A stretch of DNA of 64,000 nt from contig NZ_MQUQ01000020.1 in the NCBI RefSeq assembly GCF_001953865.1, positions 367,894-431,893 of the forward strand, read 5' to 3'. Under the pieces are notes generated by a model that had not been told where the DNA came from, did no database searches, and saw nothing but the letters and a program-made list of their open reading frames with translations. The stretch comes from Amycolatopsis coloradensis. Lineage in GTDB: Bacteria; Actinomycetota; Actinomycetes; Mycobacteriales; Pseudonocardiaceae. Below are positions 1-12,000 of the stretch, piece after piece. Position numbers and translations under genes: made by a program. The stretch's first letter is position 1. The number at the start of each line of letters is the position of its first letter.

Positions 1-3000
1 GTCCTGAAACTCGCGGACCTCCCGCCGTTCCTCGCGGACGGCCAGGCCATCGGTTCCGCGCCGGTGCTCGACGTCGAAGGGGCGGGCGAACTCGGCGACG
101 AGCTGGCCCGGCTGGTGCCCGGCGCCACCCCGGATCAGCTCGACGCGATCGGGAACGCCGTTCGTGACGACTTCGAATCCGCGTTGAGTGGCCTGTACTT
201 CCCCGTCCGCACGGCCAAGGGCTGGCGCGAGATCCGGGTGGGGGCCGCCCTTCGCGGCGACCCGGTGAGCGAGCCGCGGGAGAAGACCAAGGCGGATCTC
301 ACGGTCCAGGGCGGCACGTCGACCGCGGAGAACCTCGCCGTCCTCCACGCCGGTGACCTCGGGATGACCGGCACGGTGCAGGCGCCGGTGGGTCCGTATC
401 TCACCGTCGGTGGCAAGGCCGCGCTGGCCGCCCCCGGTTCGGCGCAGGCCGTCGCGATGTCCACTGTGGACCAACGGGCGATCCGGTCCGGTGAGGGCTC
501 CCGGCAGGTGGCCATGGCCGTCGAGTTCACCGTCAGCGTCCACGACCGGGCAGGCGCCGAGATCGGCGGGCCCAGACAGGTTCCGGGCCGGGTCACCCTG
601 CGCGTCCCGGACGATCTGGTCCGGCTCACCCCGCCGCCAGGGTTGACCGCGAAGAGTCTGGCCGCCGACGTCGGGGGCAAACTCCAGAATCCGGTGCCCG
701 AGGCGGTCACCGATCTGGGGGAGGTGTTCTCCGCGGCCGCCGGTCTGCTGCACGGGTCGGTCACCGAGTTCGGTGCCCCGGGCCGTGACACGTTGCGCGC
801 GTTCCTCGGGACCGCGAGCCTGCGCGAGAACTTCGGCGCCATGCTGGAAGGCTGGGTCGGTTCGGCCGCGTTGCTCAGCGCGGACGGCGGACGGGTGGCC
901 GCGGTCCGGATGAAGGCCGTGCTGACCAAGGCCGAACTCGTCGGGCCCACGACCGAGACACAGTTGCGGCTGCACGAGTCCGCGACCACCGGTTCCTCCG
1001 TTTCGGCCTCCACCAGGCGCGGGTTCGACGCCTCGGTCGCGTTCGGCTACGGGGCCGGTGTCGCGGGGGTGCGCGTCGCGGGCGGGCTCGGTGCCGGCTT
1101 CTCCTCGCGGAAGGTGGACACGGCCGTGTCCGGCCGGTCCTCGACCGCGAAGTCGGGGATCCAGCTCAAGGGGGACATCGGGCTCTACCGGTTCGATGCC
1201 ACGATCGTGGTGCAAGGCCTGGACGGCAGGGAAGTCACGACCACGGCGGCGGTCTACGCCAGGATGGGGATGGCGGAGGCCGCGGCGCGGGGACTGCCTG
1301 TGCCGGAGGGCACCGGTTCCGGGCTCACGCGGGCGTCGGAGAAGAAGTTCCCGCCCGCGCATCTGGCGGCGGGGCTCGCGGCGGGCAATGTGCGGGTGGG
1401 CGAGTTCGACGGCGCCGAGCGCGTTCTGACGGAAATCCGCGGCAAGCTTCGGAAAGCGGGCCGGTACGCGGATCTGCTGCCCGGCTGGGGCGGTAAAGAG
1501 GACGGTGAGAAACCCGCGAACGCGGCGCGGACGCTGGAGATGCTGGCCAACGAGCACCGGTTGCAGGCCGCGTTGTCCCCGTTGGCCTTGCGCAACCGGA
1601 TGGACGCCTTGCTGGGCGCCGGGGTGTCGGTGACCCTCAAACGCCAAGGCGCTTTCCGGCAGGACCACGTCACCGTCACGGTCCGGCTGGAGTCGAAGTC
1701 GGCCGAGCATGTCGGACGGACGAAGGGCCGGGTGGTCCGCAACGCCACCACGTCCGGTCCGGCGCTGGGCGCGTCCTCCGCGTCGAACAAGGGCTGGACC
1801 GCCGGACCGGAGGGCAGGGTGACCTTCGGGGCGGTGGGGACGGCCGCGGTGAAGTACGGCCGTGGCGGCGGTACCCGCACCGGAGCGGGACCGGTGGTCG
1901 AATCGACCTATCTGAACATCGGCAGCCCGGACTCGGAGGTGTTCGAGCACCAGGGCCGGTTCGTCGTCTCCATCACCGGTTTCTCCCGTTCGCAGGCGAT
2001 GGTCCGGCAACTGCTGCCGGGTCTGCCGGGCACCCAGGTGCCGGACGTCCGGTCGATCTGGACGACCCCCGATGAAGCGGACGAGTACCTGCTCCCGGCG
2101 ACCTTCACCCTGTCGATGTCGGACAGCGTGACACTGCCCGCCGACCCGGCACGTTTCGCGCCCGGTGCCCCGAAGGTGCGAACGCTCGACCCACCGCGGT
2201 CGATCACCGGTCACCTCCAGGCATTCGCGAAGCCCGAGGTGAGCGAATGGGTCGGCGTGGAGACCATCGTGTACACCGAGCACGTCGGCGCGGCGGCGAT
2301 GGACGCGCTGGTGGAGGCCTCGGACGGCGACCGCGCGCTCACCCTTCCCGGCAGTGACGCGTGGACCAGCGTCCAGGCGATGCTGAGCAACCAGAACATC
2401 AAGGCGGCGTTGCGGTCGTTCACGCGCGGCGCGCTGAGCACCGACCTCGTCTATTCGCGGCGGCTGGCCGACCGCGTCGGCAGGCTGGGCGTCGTCGCGC
2501 GGCTGAGCAATCCCACCTTCGTCCGGGTGGCCGACGACGCGGGCGCGGAACGTTCCACCTCGGGTGGCTACCGGTTCGAGAGCGGCGAGAGCAAGAGCAG
2601 CGGCCCCGCGGTCACCGTCGGCGTGGCGGGGACCGGCGCGGCGAGCGACGATCCCGACAGCTCCGGCACCGGTGGCGTGTCCGGTAAACCGTGGGCGAAG
2701 ACGACCACCACGGGCGACGGTCTCGACATCTCCGCGACCGTCGACCGCAACGTGACCACGGCGGCCGGTACGCCGCGCGTGCTGGCGCGGTTCGACATCG
2801 CCTTCACGGTGCTCGCGGAGTCACGGCAGCAGACCGCCGTGGTGCGCCCCGCCGCCAGGGGCGCCGCCCGGTTCGTGGACCTTCCCGGCGCGGCCTTCGT
2901 GTGGCTCACCGAAGAACAGGCCCGCGAATACGGCCTGCTGCCCGCCAAGCCGACTGGTGCCCGCGTGCGGGAAGAGCGGCTCGCGGCGCCCTTGACGCTG

Positions 3001-6000
3001 CCGTCGGGGAAGCCGGGCGCGCTGGGGCTCGGCGCGGTCGAGCGGCTGCCCGACCTGTCCGGTCTGGTGCCGGAGCTGTCCGCGCGGCTGGCCGAGGCCA
3101 AGGTACCGCTGCTGCCCGGCGTCTTCTTGGACGACGCGATGAACAACTGGGCGAGGCTGACCGACCTCGTCTCGCCGGACGGGGTGCAGGGGCTGGTGGA
3201 CAGCGCGCTGGACGGTGGCATCCCACTGCACGCGCATCTGCCGAAACTGTTCACCGACAGCGGTTACCAGGTGCTGCTGACCGCGCGCACGCTGGGCGAG
3301 CCGAGGTTCCGCGAGGTCGTCAACGACGGCCGGACCGTCGAGCACAGCACCGCGCGCGCGATCCGGACCACCCGGACGGACGGGACGGCCACGTCGTGGT
3401 CGGTCGCGTTCCGCGCGGGCGGGCAGGAGAAGTTCCGTGCTCCTGGTGGCGCGACGGTGACTTCGGTGGGTGGCGCGATCACCGGCGGCGTCGGCGCCAT
3501 CAAGACGACCAGCACCAGTGAGGTCACCTCCAAACAGGAAACGCTGCTGCGGACCGGTACCGGGCCCGCCGCGCGGTTCGACGTCCCGATCGAGTTCACG
3601 CTCGAGATCCGGCGTGACGGCGGGACCGTGGCGTCCGCCACGACCGGCGAGCGGACACTCGGCATCCGGCTGCTGGCCGACAACCTGACCGCGGACACGG
3701 CGGCCGAGAAGAAGCCGTTACCTGACAACGATTCCGGGCCGTCCCGGCGGTCGCCGGACGATGCCGCCCCTGCCGCGCTGCGGAAATGGCGGCAGGACAG
3801 CGTGGCGAAGCTACCGGAAATGGCGTCGGTCGAATCCGTGCGCGCCGCCGCGCGGCTGCGCGAACTCGTGCGGGACACCCTCACCTCGGCGGGCGCGGAC
3901 GGCGGGATCACCGGCTATGGCACGGGCACGATGAACGCCCTCTGGTCGACGCTGAGTCCTCAGGTGCTGCAAGCGTTCCTGCCGTCGATGACAACGGCGA
4001 GCCTGCCCGTGCCGACCTTGCGCGAAGCGGCCGTGCTGCGGGGCAAACGCGCGAACGTCGAGGTGCACGCCCGGCTCACCACACCCCGCCTGGTCGCGCT
4101 GAGCGACGGCGTCAACCTGGAGAACCCGAAGAACGCGACGGTGGCGCGGTCGGCGGAGCGGAAGGTGGTCGAGGTCGGCGAGCTGGCCGTCGCCAGCCCC
4201 TCGGCCGTGCCCGTCAACGAACAGGCCAACATCGGGGGTCTCGTCAGCGGCGTGGAGACACGCTGGACGGGTGAGCCCGCCGACGCCACCGTCGACGGCA
4301 CGACCGTGTCCGCCATCGCGAACCTCAAACCGGTCGGCCGCACCGCGCTGGTGCGGTTCGACGTGGACTACCGGATCGTGGTCGAGGTCGGCGGCCGCAC
4401 CGAAGTCGTGGACCTGTCGGTGCCCGCTTCGGCGGACGTGCGGATGCCGATCGCCGATCTGACCGACCTCCCCGGGCAGAAGGTGGCGCGCGCGCTCAAG
4501 TCACGTCAGGCGAGGGTCGCCAGGACGGCGAAGGCCTGGCGGGACGCCGAGGTCGGCGCGGAACGCCACCGCTACCAGGCCGAACAGCTGGTCAAGCGAC
4601 TCGGTGTCGGCATCGACTGGCGCGGCACGGTCGACGCGGCACGGGTCCGGCGTCCCGGCACGCTGGAGGAACAGCACCACGGTTTCGCCCGCGAGACCGA
4701 GAAAGCCTTGCGGGAGGCCGAAACCGTCGCCGAAGCGGCGCGACTTCAGCTTGACAGGGTGGCCGCGGCCGACGACGCCGCCGAGGCGCTACGGGCCGGT
4801 CTGGAGACCGATCTCGACGACCTCGCCCGAGGCGTGCGGGACGCGGCCCGGACGTTCCAGGTGCTCTCGTCCGAACTCGCCGCGGCCAAGCAGCGTCTCG
4901 GCCTCGCCGAAGGTTTGGACGCCAGGCTCACGGCGCACGACGAGGTACAGCGGCTCACCCGGGACCGCGCCGAGGCGAAGCTGCGCCGGAACCTGTACCG
5001 GGACGTCCTCCAGGAGCAGCGGCGGACGCTGGCCGACGCGGACGCCGCCGTCACCGAGGCCCGGGAGCAGCGCGCCGCCGCGACCGACGAGGTGGCCGCG
5101 TCCCAGGCGGTCCTGCAAGCGGCGTGGCTCGATTTCGCCGACACGAAACAAGACGCGTGGTGGCTGGCAAAAGGCGCGCTCGACGCCGAGTTCACCAGGC
5201 TGGCGGCACTGCCGCGGTCTCCCGAGGACGAGGCGTGGCGGCACAGCCGGGCCACCGACGCACCCTGGTTCACCGTGGCGAAGCCGCTCGACCCGGCGCA
5301 GTGGGAGCCGAAGCGGGCGACGACGCCGAGGCGGGCGGTGTCGACCGAGACCGCCGACGTGCTGACCACGCTGCTCACCGAGGACGGCAAACGGTACGAC
5401 GGGGTGATCCGGTACGGCGTCAGCCGGTTCGAGGTCGGCGGACGCGGCGTCACCGAGTTCACCGTGCCGATCAACCTCGTGCCCGGCCCAGGCGTCACCG
5501 GCGAGCAGCTCACGCGGATGCGCGAGCGGGCTCGCGCCGGCGTCGAGGCCTTGATCAACAAGCGCTACGGCCTGCCGAACGGCGACCAGCTGCACGTCCG
5601 CGTCGAGTTCACCGACGACCGGCTCACCGACGACGACGGCGCGGCCCGGTACCGCGCGTACGACGTGGTCGTCCGTGACGATGAACGCACGACCCAGACC
5701 ACCTGGCGCTCCGACGCCACCCAGGAGGAACTGGCCCACGAACTGCTGCACTACCTCGGAGCCGCCGACGAGGAACACGACCGGGACCGGGTCTTCCTGA
5801 GCCGCGAGGACGACGGCACCTCCGGTGTCGTCACCGGCGACGGCAGCGTCATGGGCGCCGACGTCGTCAAACCCGGTGTGACACCGAAGCTGCTGCCTCG
5901 CCATGCCTGGATGATCCAGCACGTCCTGCGGAGCCAGCTGGGGCCGGGGGCCCGCCTCGCCGACCCGGGGCAGGACGCGCTCCCCGGCGTCCCGCGGCCC

Positions 6001-9000
6001 GTCGAGACCGAGCAGGGCCCCGGCCTCACCGATGTCCAGCGGGAGACCCTGACCCGGGAGCGCCGTGAGGTCGTCCAGGTCGGTGGTGACACCGTCGCGT
6101 CGAATCTGGTCGAGGCGATCGTCCGGACGTCGGCGCCCGATTCCCCTTCGCGCCAAAAGGAATTGCGGGACGTCGGAGCGGCTCTGCGCCACGCCACGCC
6201 GAAGGAGGTGGCCTTCGCGCTGGACGTCCGGTTGCGGGTGCTGACCGAACGCGGGACGACGATCCGCCTCGGCCCCGCCTACGGCGATCCGGTGCGTGTG
6301 GTCCTGTCGTCGTCGGCCGACTTCCTGGCGACCCGCCGCGTCGCCACGCCGGTGCGCACCGGTCTCACGGTCGAGCAGCGGGATGCCTTGACCCGGCTGG
6401 GGAAAGCGGTCGTGCCGGTCGGCGGCGAGCCGGTCACCGGGAATCTGGTGGCGGCCATCGCCGTCACCGTCGCGCCGGGTTCGCCGACCCGGCAAGCGGA
6501 GCTGAGGGCGCTCGGCGCGACCTTGCGGAACGCGACCGCCGAGGAGGTCGCCGAAGCGCTGGACGTCCGGCTGCATGTGCTGGGCGAGGACGGCGAGGAC
6601 ACCGATTTCGGTCCCGCCGGTAGCCGTCCGGTCCGTGTCGTCCTGACGCGGACGAGTGATTTCCTGGCGACTCGCGACGCCGAGACGAGGCCGTCGACCA
6701 GGCCCGTCCCGGTTGTCGAAAGCGTCGTCGGCTTCGCGAAGGGCTCGCGCGCACTGGACGACGCGTCCCGCGCGGCTGTCGAGCGATTCGCCGCGTGGGC
6801 CCCGGCGGCGGCCGACGCGATCGTGGCGCGCGATCCGCGAGCACAGCCCTCCATCCGGCTCACGGGCTACGGCAACGCGGCCGTCGGCGGTGCCGACACG
6901 GCACTCGCCAGGGCGAACGCGGTGGCGGAGATCCTCCGGCTGCTGCTGACCCGTTCGCCGGGCGGCCGCGCCCCCTTGACCGTCGTCCCCGTCGCCGCCG
7001 AGCGCAACAGTGTCCCGCCACTGGTCTCGGCCGACCCGGCGGCGCGGCGGCGCACGGTGACCATGGCACTCGTCCAGACCGCCGACGACCTCGGCCCGCA
7101 ACTCGGGTTCCGGCCGGGGGAGACGGTGACGTCCTGGCTTTCCCGGACGGCGACGCTGGCCGGTGGACCGGCGGACCTCTGGGCGTCGTCCCCGCTGGTC
7201 GCCTGTATCGAGGAGCACCGACGGCTCGGCACCTCCCGGATACGGACGATCCTGATGCGGTTGTCGGTGGATCCCGGTGCCCCGGTTCCGAGGCTCGCCC
7301 AGCTCGTCGGTGCCCGTGGCCACGCCTGGGTCGAGTTCGTGTTGCCGGGCCACGAAAACGAAGCGATCGGCTTCCACCGGACGGGAGTGCGGTTCCAGGA
7401 CGTCGGCCACACCGCCGCCGCGAGCTACGAGGTGTGGATCTCGGCCGAAGACGCGGTGCTGGCCTTGGATCATTCGCTGCGCCATCTCTCGGTCGAGCAC
7501 CGGACACTCTCGTTCAACGCGATGCATTTCGCCCGCGGGCTGGTCGAACGCGTCTCCGGCGAGCCCGCCCCGTCGGCGGGCTGGCTGGCGACCGGGCCCG
7601 ACGACCTCGGCAAGCGGCTGCGCGAGATGATCGGAGCCGCCGGGCCGACGGCCGACATCGGCCCGCTGGAGCCGTACGCGGACGTTCTCTTCACCTCCGG
7701 CGCGGATGCCGTCGAGGGTGTCGCCCTCGGTGAGCTGCGGAGGTTCGCGCGCAGGGTCGTGGACGAGCTGGGCACTCCGCCGCCCGTCGGCGCGCGGATC
7801 GAGATCGTCGTGAAGCGCGGGCAGGACACCGCTCTGACCGAGCGCCGGGAGCGGAACCTGGTGGCCGCGCTGAACACCGTCCTGCGGTCGGCCGAGGCCG
7901 ACCACGGCGTCGACCTCGGTCAGCTGCGCATCGTGACCCGGTCCCGGCAGGACGACACGAGAGCCGAGTCGGCGACCCTCGGTTTCGTGCGGACACCACC
8001 GGTGGACGGCACGATCCCGGCCGGGATGACGGTCAAGAGCTGGCTGAACGGCCGCGTGCCGAGCACGCAGGTGCGGCAACGTACGGTCACGCAGTACCTC
8101 ATGACGTCCGATCTTCTCGACGCACTCGACCGGATGCGGCTCTTGAACGCGGACCGGCCGGTCTTCCGGTTCCTGGTGAAAACCCGGCACCGAGACCTGA
8201 GCGTTCAGTACACGGGCCACGCGTGGATCGAGATCCACGACCCCTTCGGCGGCGAAACACTCATCGACTTCGCGCCCGAGAATCGTCCCTCGCCGCCGTG
8301 GGCGACGGTGCCGGGCACGGTCTACGCGGGCCGTGCGCGGGACAACCCCACCACCTTCAGCGCCGAATACCTGGCGAGCGCGAACGACATCATCCGGGGG
8401 CTGGAGCGGGTGATCGCTCACTCGGACCGGCAGTACAGGCTGATGAGCGACAACTGCACGACTTTCGTGCAGGACGTGTACTCGGCCGTCTTCGGGGCAC
8501 CCGCTCCCAACGCGGGCCGATGGGTACAGGGGCCGACCGATCTCGAGCGCACGCTCCGCCGCCACTCGGCGCACATCACGGCCCGGCCGTCCGACGTGCC
8601 GTTCCCCACCGCGCCGTCCGCGGCCGCCCCGCCGCGTCGCGCCGACCCGGTGCCCGCCGCGAGCATCGTGGCGGCTTACCACGCGAGCACCGCCGGCCTG
8701 TCGCATTTCCGCTTGTCCGGCAACGACTTCGACACCGCGCTGGCCGAGTTCTCCAGGCTGGCGGGCACGGGTGACCTCTCGCTGGGTTCCGGACCGCGGT
8801 TCGGTGACTCGTTGATCCGGCTGAACGACGCGCTCGCGGCGGTGGACGCGCAGGTCGAGGAGGCGGCGTCGGCCGCGGAGAAGTCGCTGCTGAAGCTGCG
8901 CGCACGCCGGGCGCGGGCGCTGGCGAACGACGCCGTACTGCTGTCCGCGACCGTGCCGACCCGCGACACGGCCCTGGAACCGCTTTCACCACAACGAGTC

Positions 9001-12000
9001 CAGCGGATGCTGACCGAGGTCGCGGCGACCCTCCACAGTGGACAGGACCCGTTCACCGATGCGACCTCCCCGTGGCACGGTCTCGACTACGACCGAAACG
9101 CCCCGTTGCCGCGCAGGCTGGTCGAACTCGTCCTGATGGACACCCCGCCTGCCGTGGCCGGGGCCCTGCGCGACGATCCGCTGTTCCAGGATCTGCTGAC
9201 CGACCCGGAGGCGCTGGCCGACGCGCTGTTCACCGCGGCGGGCGGTCTTCCGTCGGCGTTCGCGGCGGCGGCGCTGGACGAGAACGGTGTCCCGCCGTCG
9301 GCGACCCTGACCAGGGTGCGCCGTGCGGTCGTCCGGCGGCTGGAGACGACCGACCTGGACGTGGTGATCGAACTGGCGGCTGCCGAAAACGCGGCACAAG
9401 CGCTGGACAACACCAATGCCTCGCACGACGAGCTGGCGGCGCTCGGTGGCCGGTGGGGTACCGCCATGCGGGCGCTCACCGGCTCCGGCGACGGGTCGGG
9501 AGCGGTCGCGCTGCTGCTCGCCGCGCCGGTACCCGCCGATCCGGAACTGCGGATCGCGGTCGGCGGGGCGCCGCGGCGTCCGGTGGCCCGTCCGGCGGGC
9601 AGGTCGTGGTCGCGGGAAGACGCGCGACGGATCTGGTGGCAGACGGCGGATCCGGCCGTGACCGTCGATCACGTCGTCACGAACCCGGTGTCGCGCCACG
9701 ACATCCTCGAATCCGTCCGGCAGACCCCGGCCGTCCGTGTCCGGTCCGAAGACGGTGGGCTGAGCCGGGAGAAACGGCCGTGGCAGGCGACGATCGGCTA
9801 CGACCTGCGCCGGTTCGAGGTCGACCGCGAGGGCGAGCCGCCGACGCGGGCACGGCTGCACACCGTCCGGCTGAGGCTGGACGACCCCGGCCGGTCCGAA
9901 GTGGACACCACGGCTTTCAAGACCAGGGTCGAGTCCGCTGTGGACACTTACTTCAACCAGGGCTACCGGCTCCCTGACGGCGAGCAACTGCTGGTGGAGG
10001 TGGAGTTCACCGACCGCGAGGACGCGCACGGCGAGGTCTTCGTCACCGGACCGGGCACTCCCGCCGATCAGCGGCACTGGCCGTCGGACGGGACCGAGGT
10101 CCAGTTCGCGCACGAGATCGGGCACTTCCTCGGCCTCTACGACGAATACTTCGTCGCTTCACTGGGCGGTACCAGGGACGCTCCCGTCTTCCAGCACGCA
10201 GACGGCGCGGGCCGGGTCGCCACCGGGCCGGGGCTGATGACCGCGGCGCCGGTCACGACCCCCGACGTCGTCCTCGCACCACGCAACCTCCACCTGCTCT
10301 GGGACCGCACCCGTTCCCTCGTCGGCGACGATCCCCGGCCGTCGCCGACGCCTCCGCGAAGCACCGAGCGAGAGCCGGGTTTCCTCGCCACGGCCGAAGA
10401 CGAGCGGGAGTTCCGTGCCCGGCCGGAGCTGGCCGAATACCTGAAGCAGGTTCCCGGTGTCCTGAAGGAACATCCGCACCTGGCATCGACGGGCGTGGCG
10501 GAACTGGCCGCCATCCGCGCCTACTCGCACACGCATCACGGCGCCATCGACAACTACCTGGCGAACGCGGAAAACGCGGAAAGCCCGGAGTACGCGGCGT
10601 CGCTGACCCGGCTGCTGTCGTCCGCGGTGACCCGGTTCCCCGCTCGCCACACCGGACCGGTGACGCGGGTGATGAACCTGCCGGTGGCGGCCGCCAAGGA
10701 GCTGTTCAAGGTCGGTGAGCGGTACGCCGACCCGAGCTTCTTCCGGGCCAGGCAAGGCGAGAAAAGGCTGTTCCCGGAACGGAAGGTCGTCGTCAGCGCG
10801 CTCGTCCACGATGGCGCCTCCATCGCGTCGGCGTCCGACCGCTCCAGCGAACGCGAGGTGCTGCTCCCACCGGGGACGGCGTTCGAGGTGCTCGAAGTGG
10901 CGGAGGCCGGCGACGAGCTGCACGTGAAGTTGCGTCAGGTCGAGGCCACGCCCACCCGTATCGCCCCGCCTTTCGCGGGGTCCACCGGGCCGGGACCGGA
11001 CCGGGACGGCATCGAAGACCGGCTCGCGCTGGCCAAGATGATCAGGGAGGCGCCGGAACTGGCGTCGGACCTCGCGACCCGCGACACCCGGGCGCACCGT
11101 GGCCGGGTCGTGCGAGCACGGCGACGGGCCGGGGAAGACGCCACGGGGCGGAGCGAGATCACGGTGACCACCTGGCGGTCGGCCGCCGAGCTGGCCGCGT
11201 ACCGGCCGGGCGGGACGATCGTCGAGCCGACGATGCTGGTCACCGGGGGCCGGTCGGGCAACGTCACGTTCGTCATCGACGGCCCGGCCGTGACGGGGCA
11301 CGACGGCGGCGGCGCCGAGGTGAGCGTCCTGCCGCCCGGCTTGACCTACCTGGTCACCGAGGTCACCAAGGCCGCCGAATGGCACGGTCAGACGACGATC
11401 CACCTCCGTGAGGTCGAGCCGGTCGCGGAACTCACCCCGACGGCGCCCGCCTTCCCGGCGGTGCCCGATGACGACTACACCACGGCGGACGAGCTGGTGG
11501 CCGTCCTGCTCGCCGATCCGTCCTTTCCGGACGGTCAAGCCACGCCGTCCGCCGCCGCGCCGGGGCCTCCGCCGCGGTGCCCGAAGGATCCGGAGGTGTT
11601 GCTCGCGGCGGCGGCGGACAAGGACGTGTTCATCGACGTCGGCTATCTCGAGATGTGCTACGCCCTGTGGCGGACCTCGGACGAGCCGCTGTACCGGTAC
11701 GCTCCCCAGCCTCCGGAGCAGATCTGGGAAACGGGCTTCCCGCCCTCGCATCCGCGGGACAACGACCTGGTCGGCCGGGTACTGGCGGACAAACCGACGA
11801 TCTACGTGTCCACGACCAGGTTGGCGAACCTGCACGACGCTCCCGACGCCCCTTCCGGGCGCTATCGGTACCGGTATGAGATCGCGGCTCCCGGCGGGGT
11901 CGACGTCAACCAGAGCGACGCGCGCAGCGACCTGTACGAGCACGAGGAGGAAATCGCCTTCCCCGGCGGGATCGACCGGCGGTTCATCCGGGGTGTGCAC

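Noticed and set aside
4789..8706. Very long open frame on the strand opposite the giant gene (1,305 codons)
   Set aside because: It is antisense to the giant gene, lacks a ribosome site and family motifs, and its low-complexity Arg/Gly/Pro composition is typical of high-GC antisense frames.
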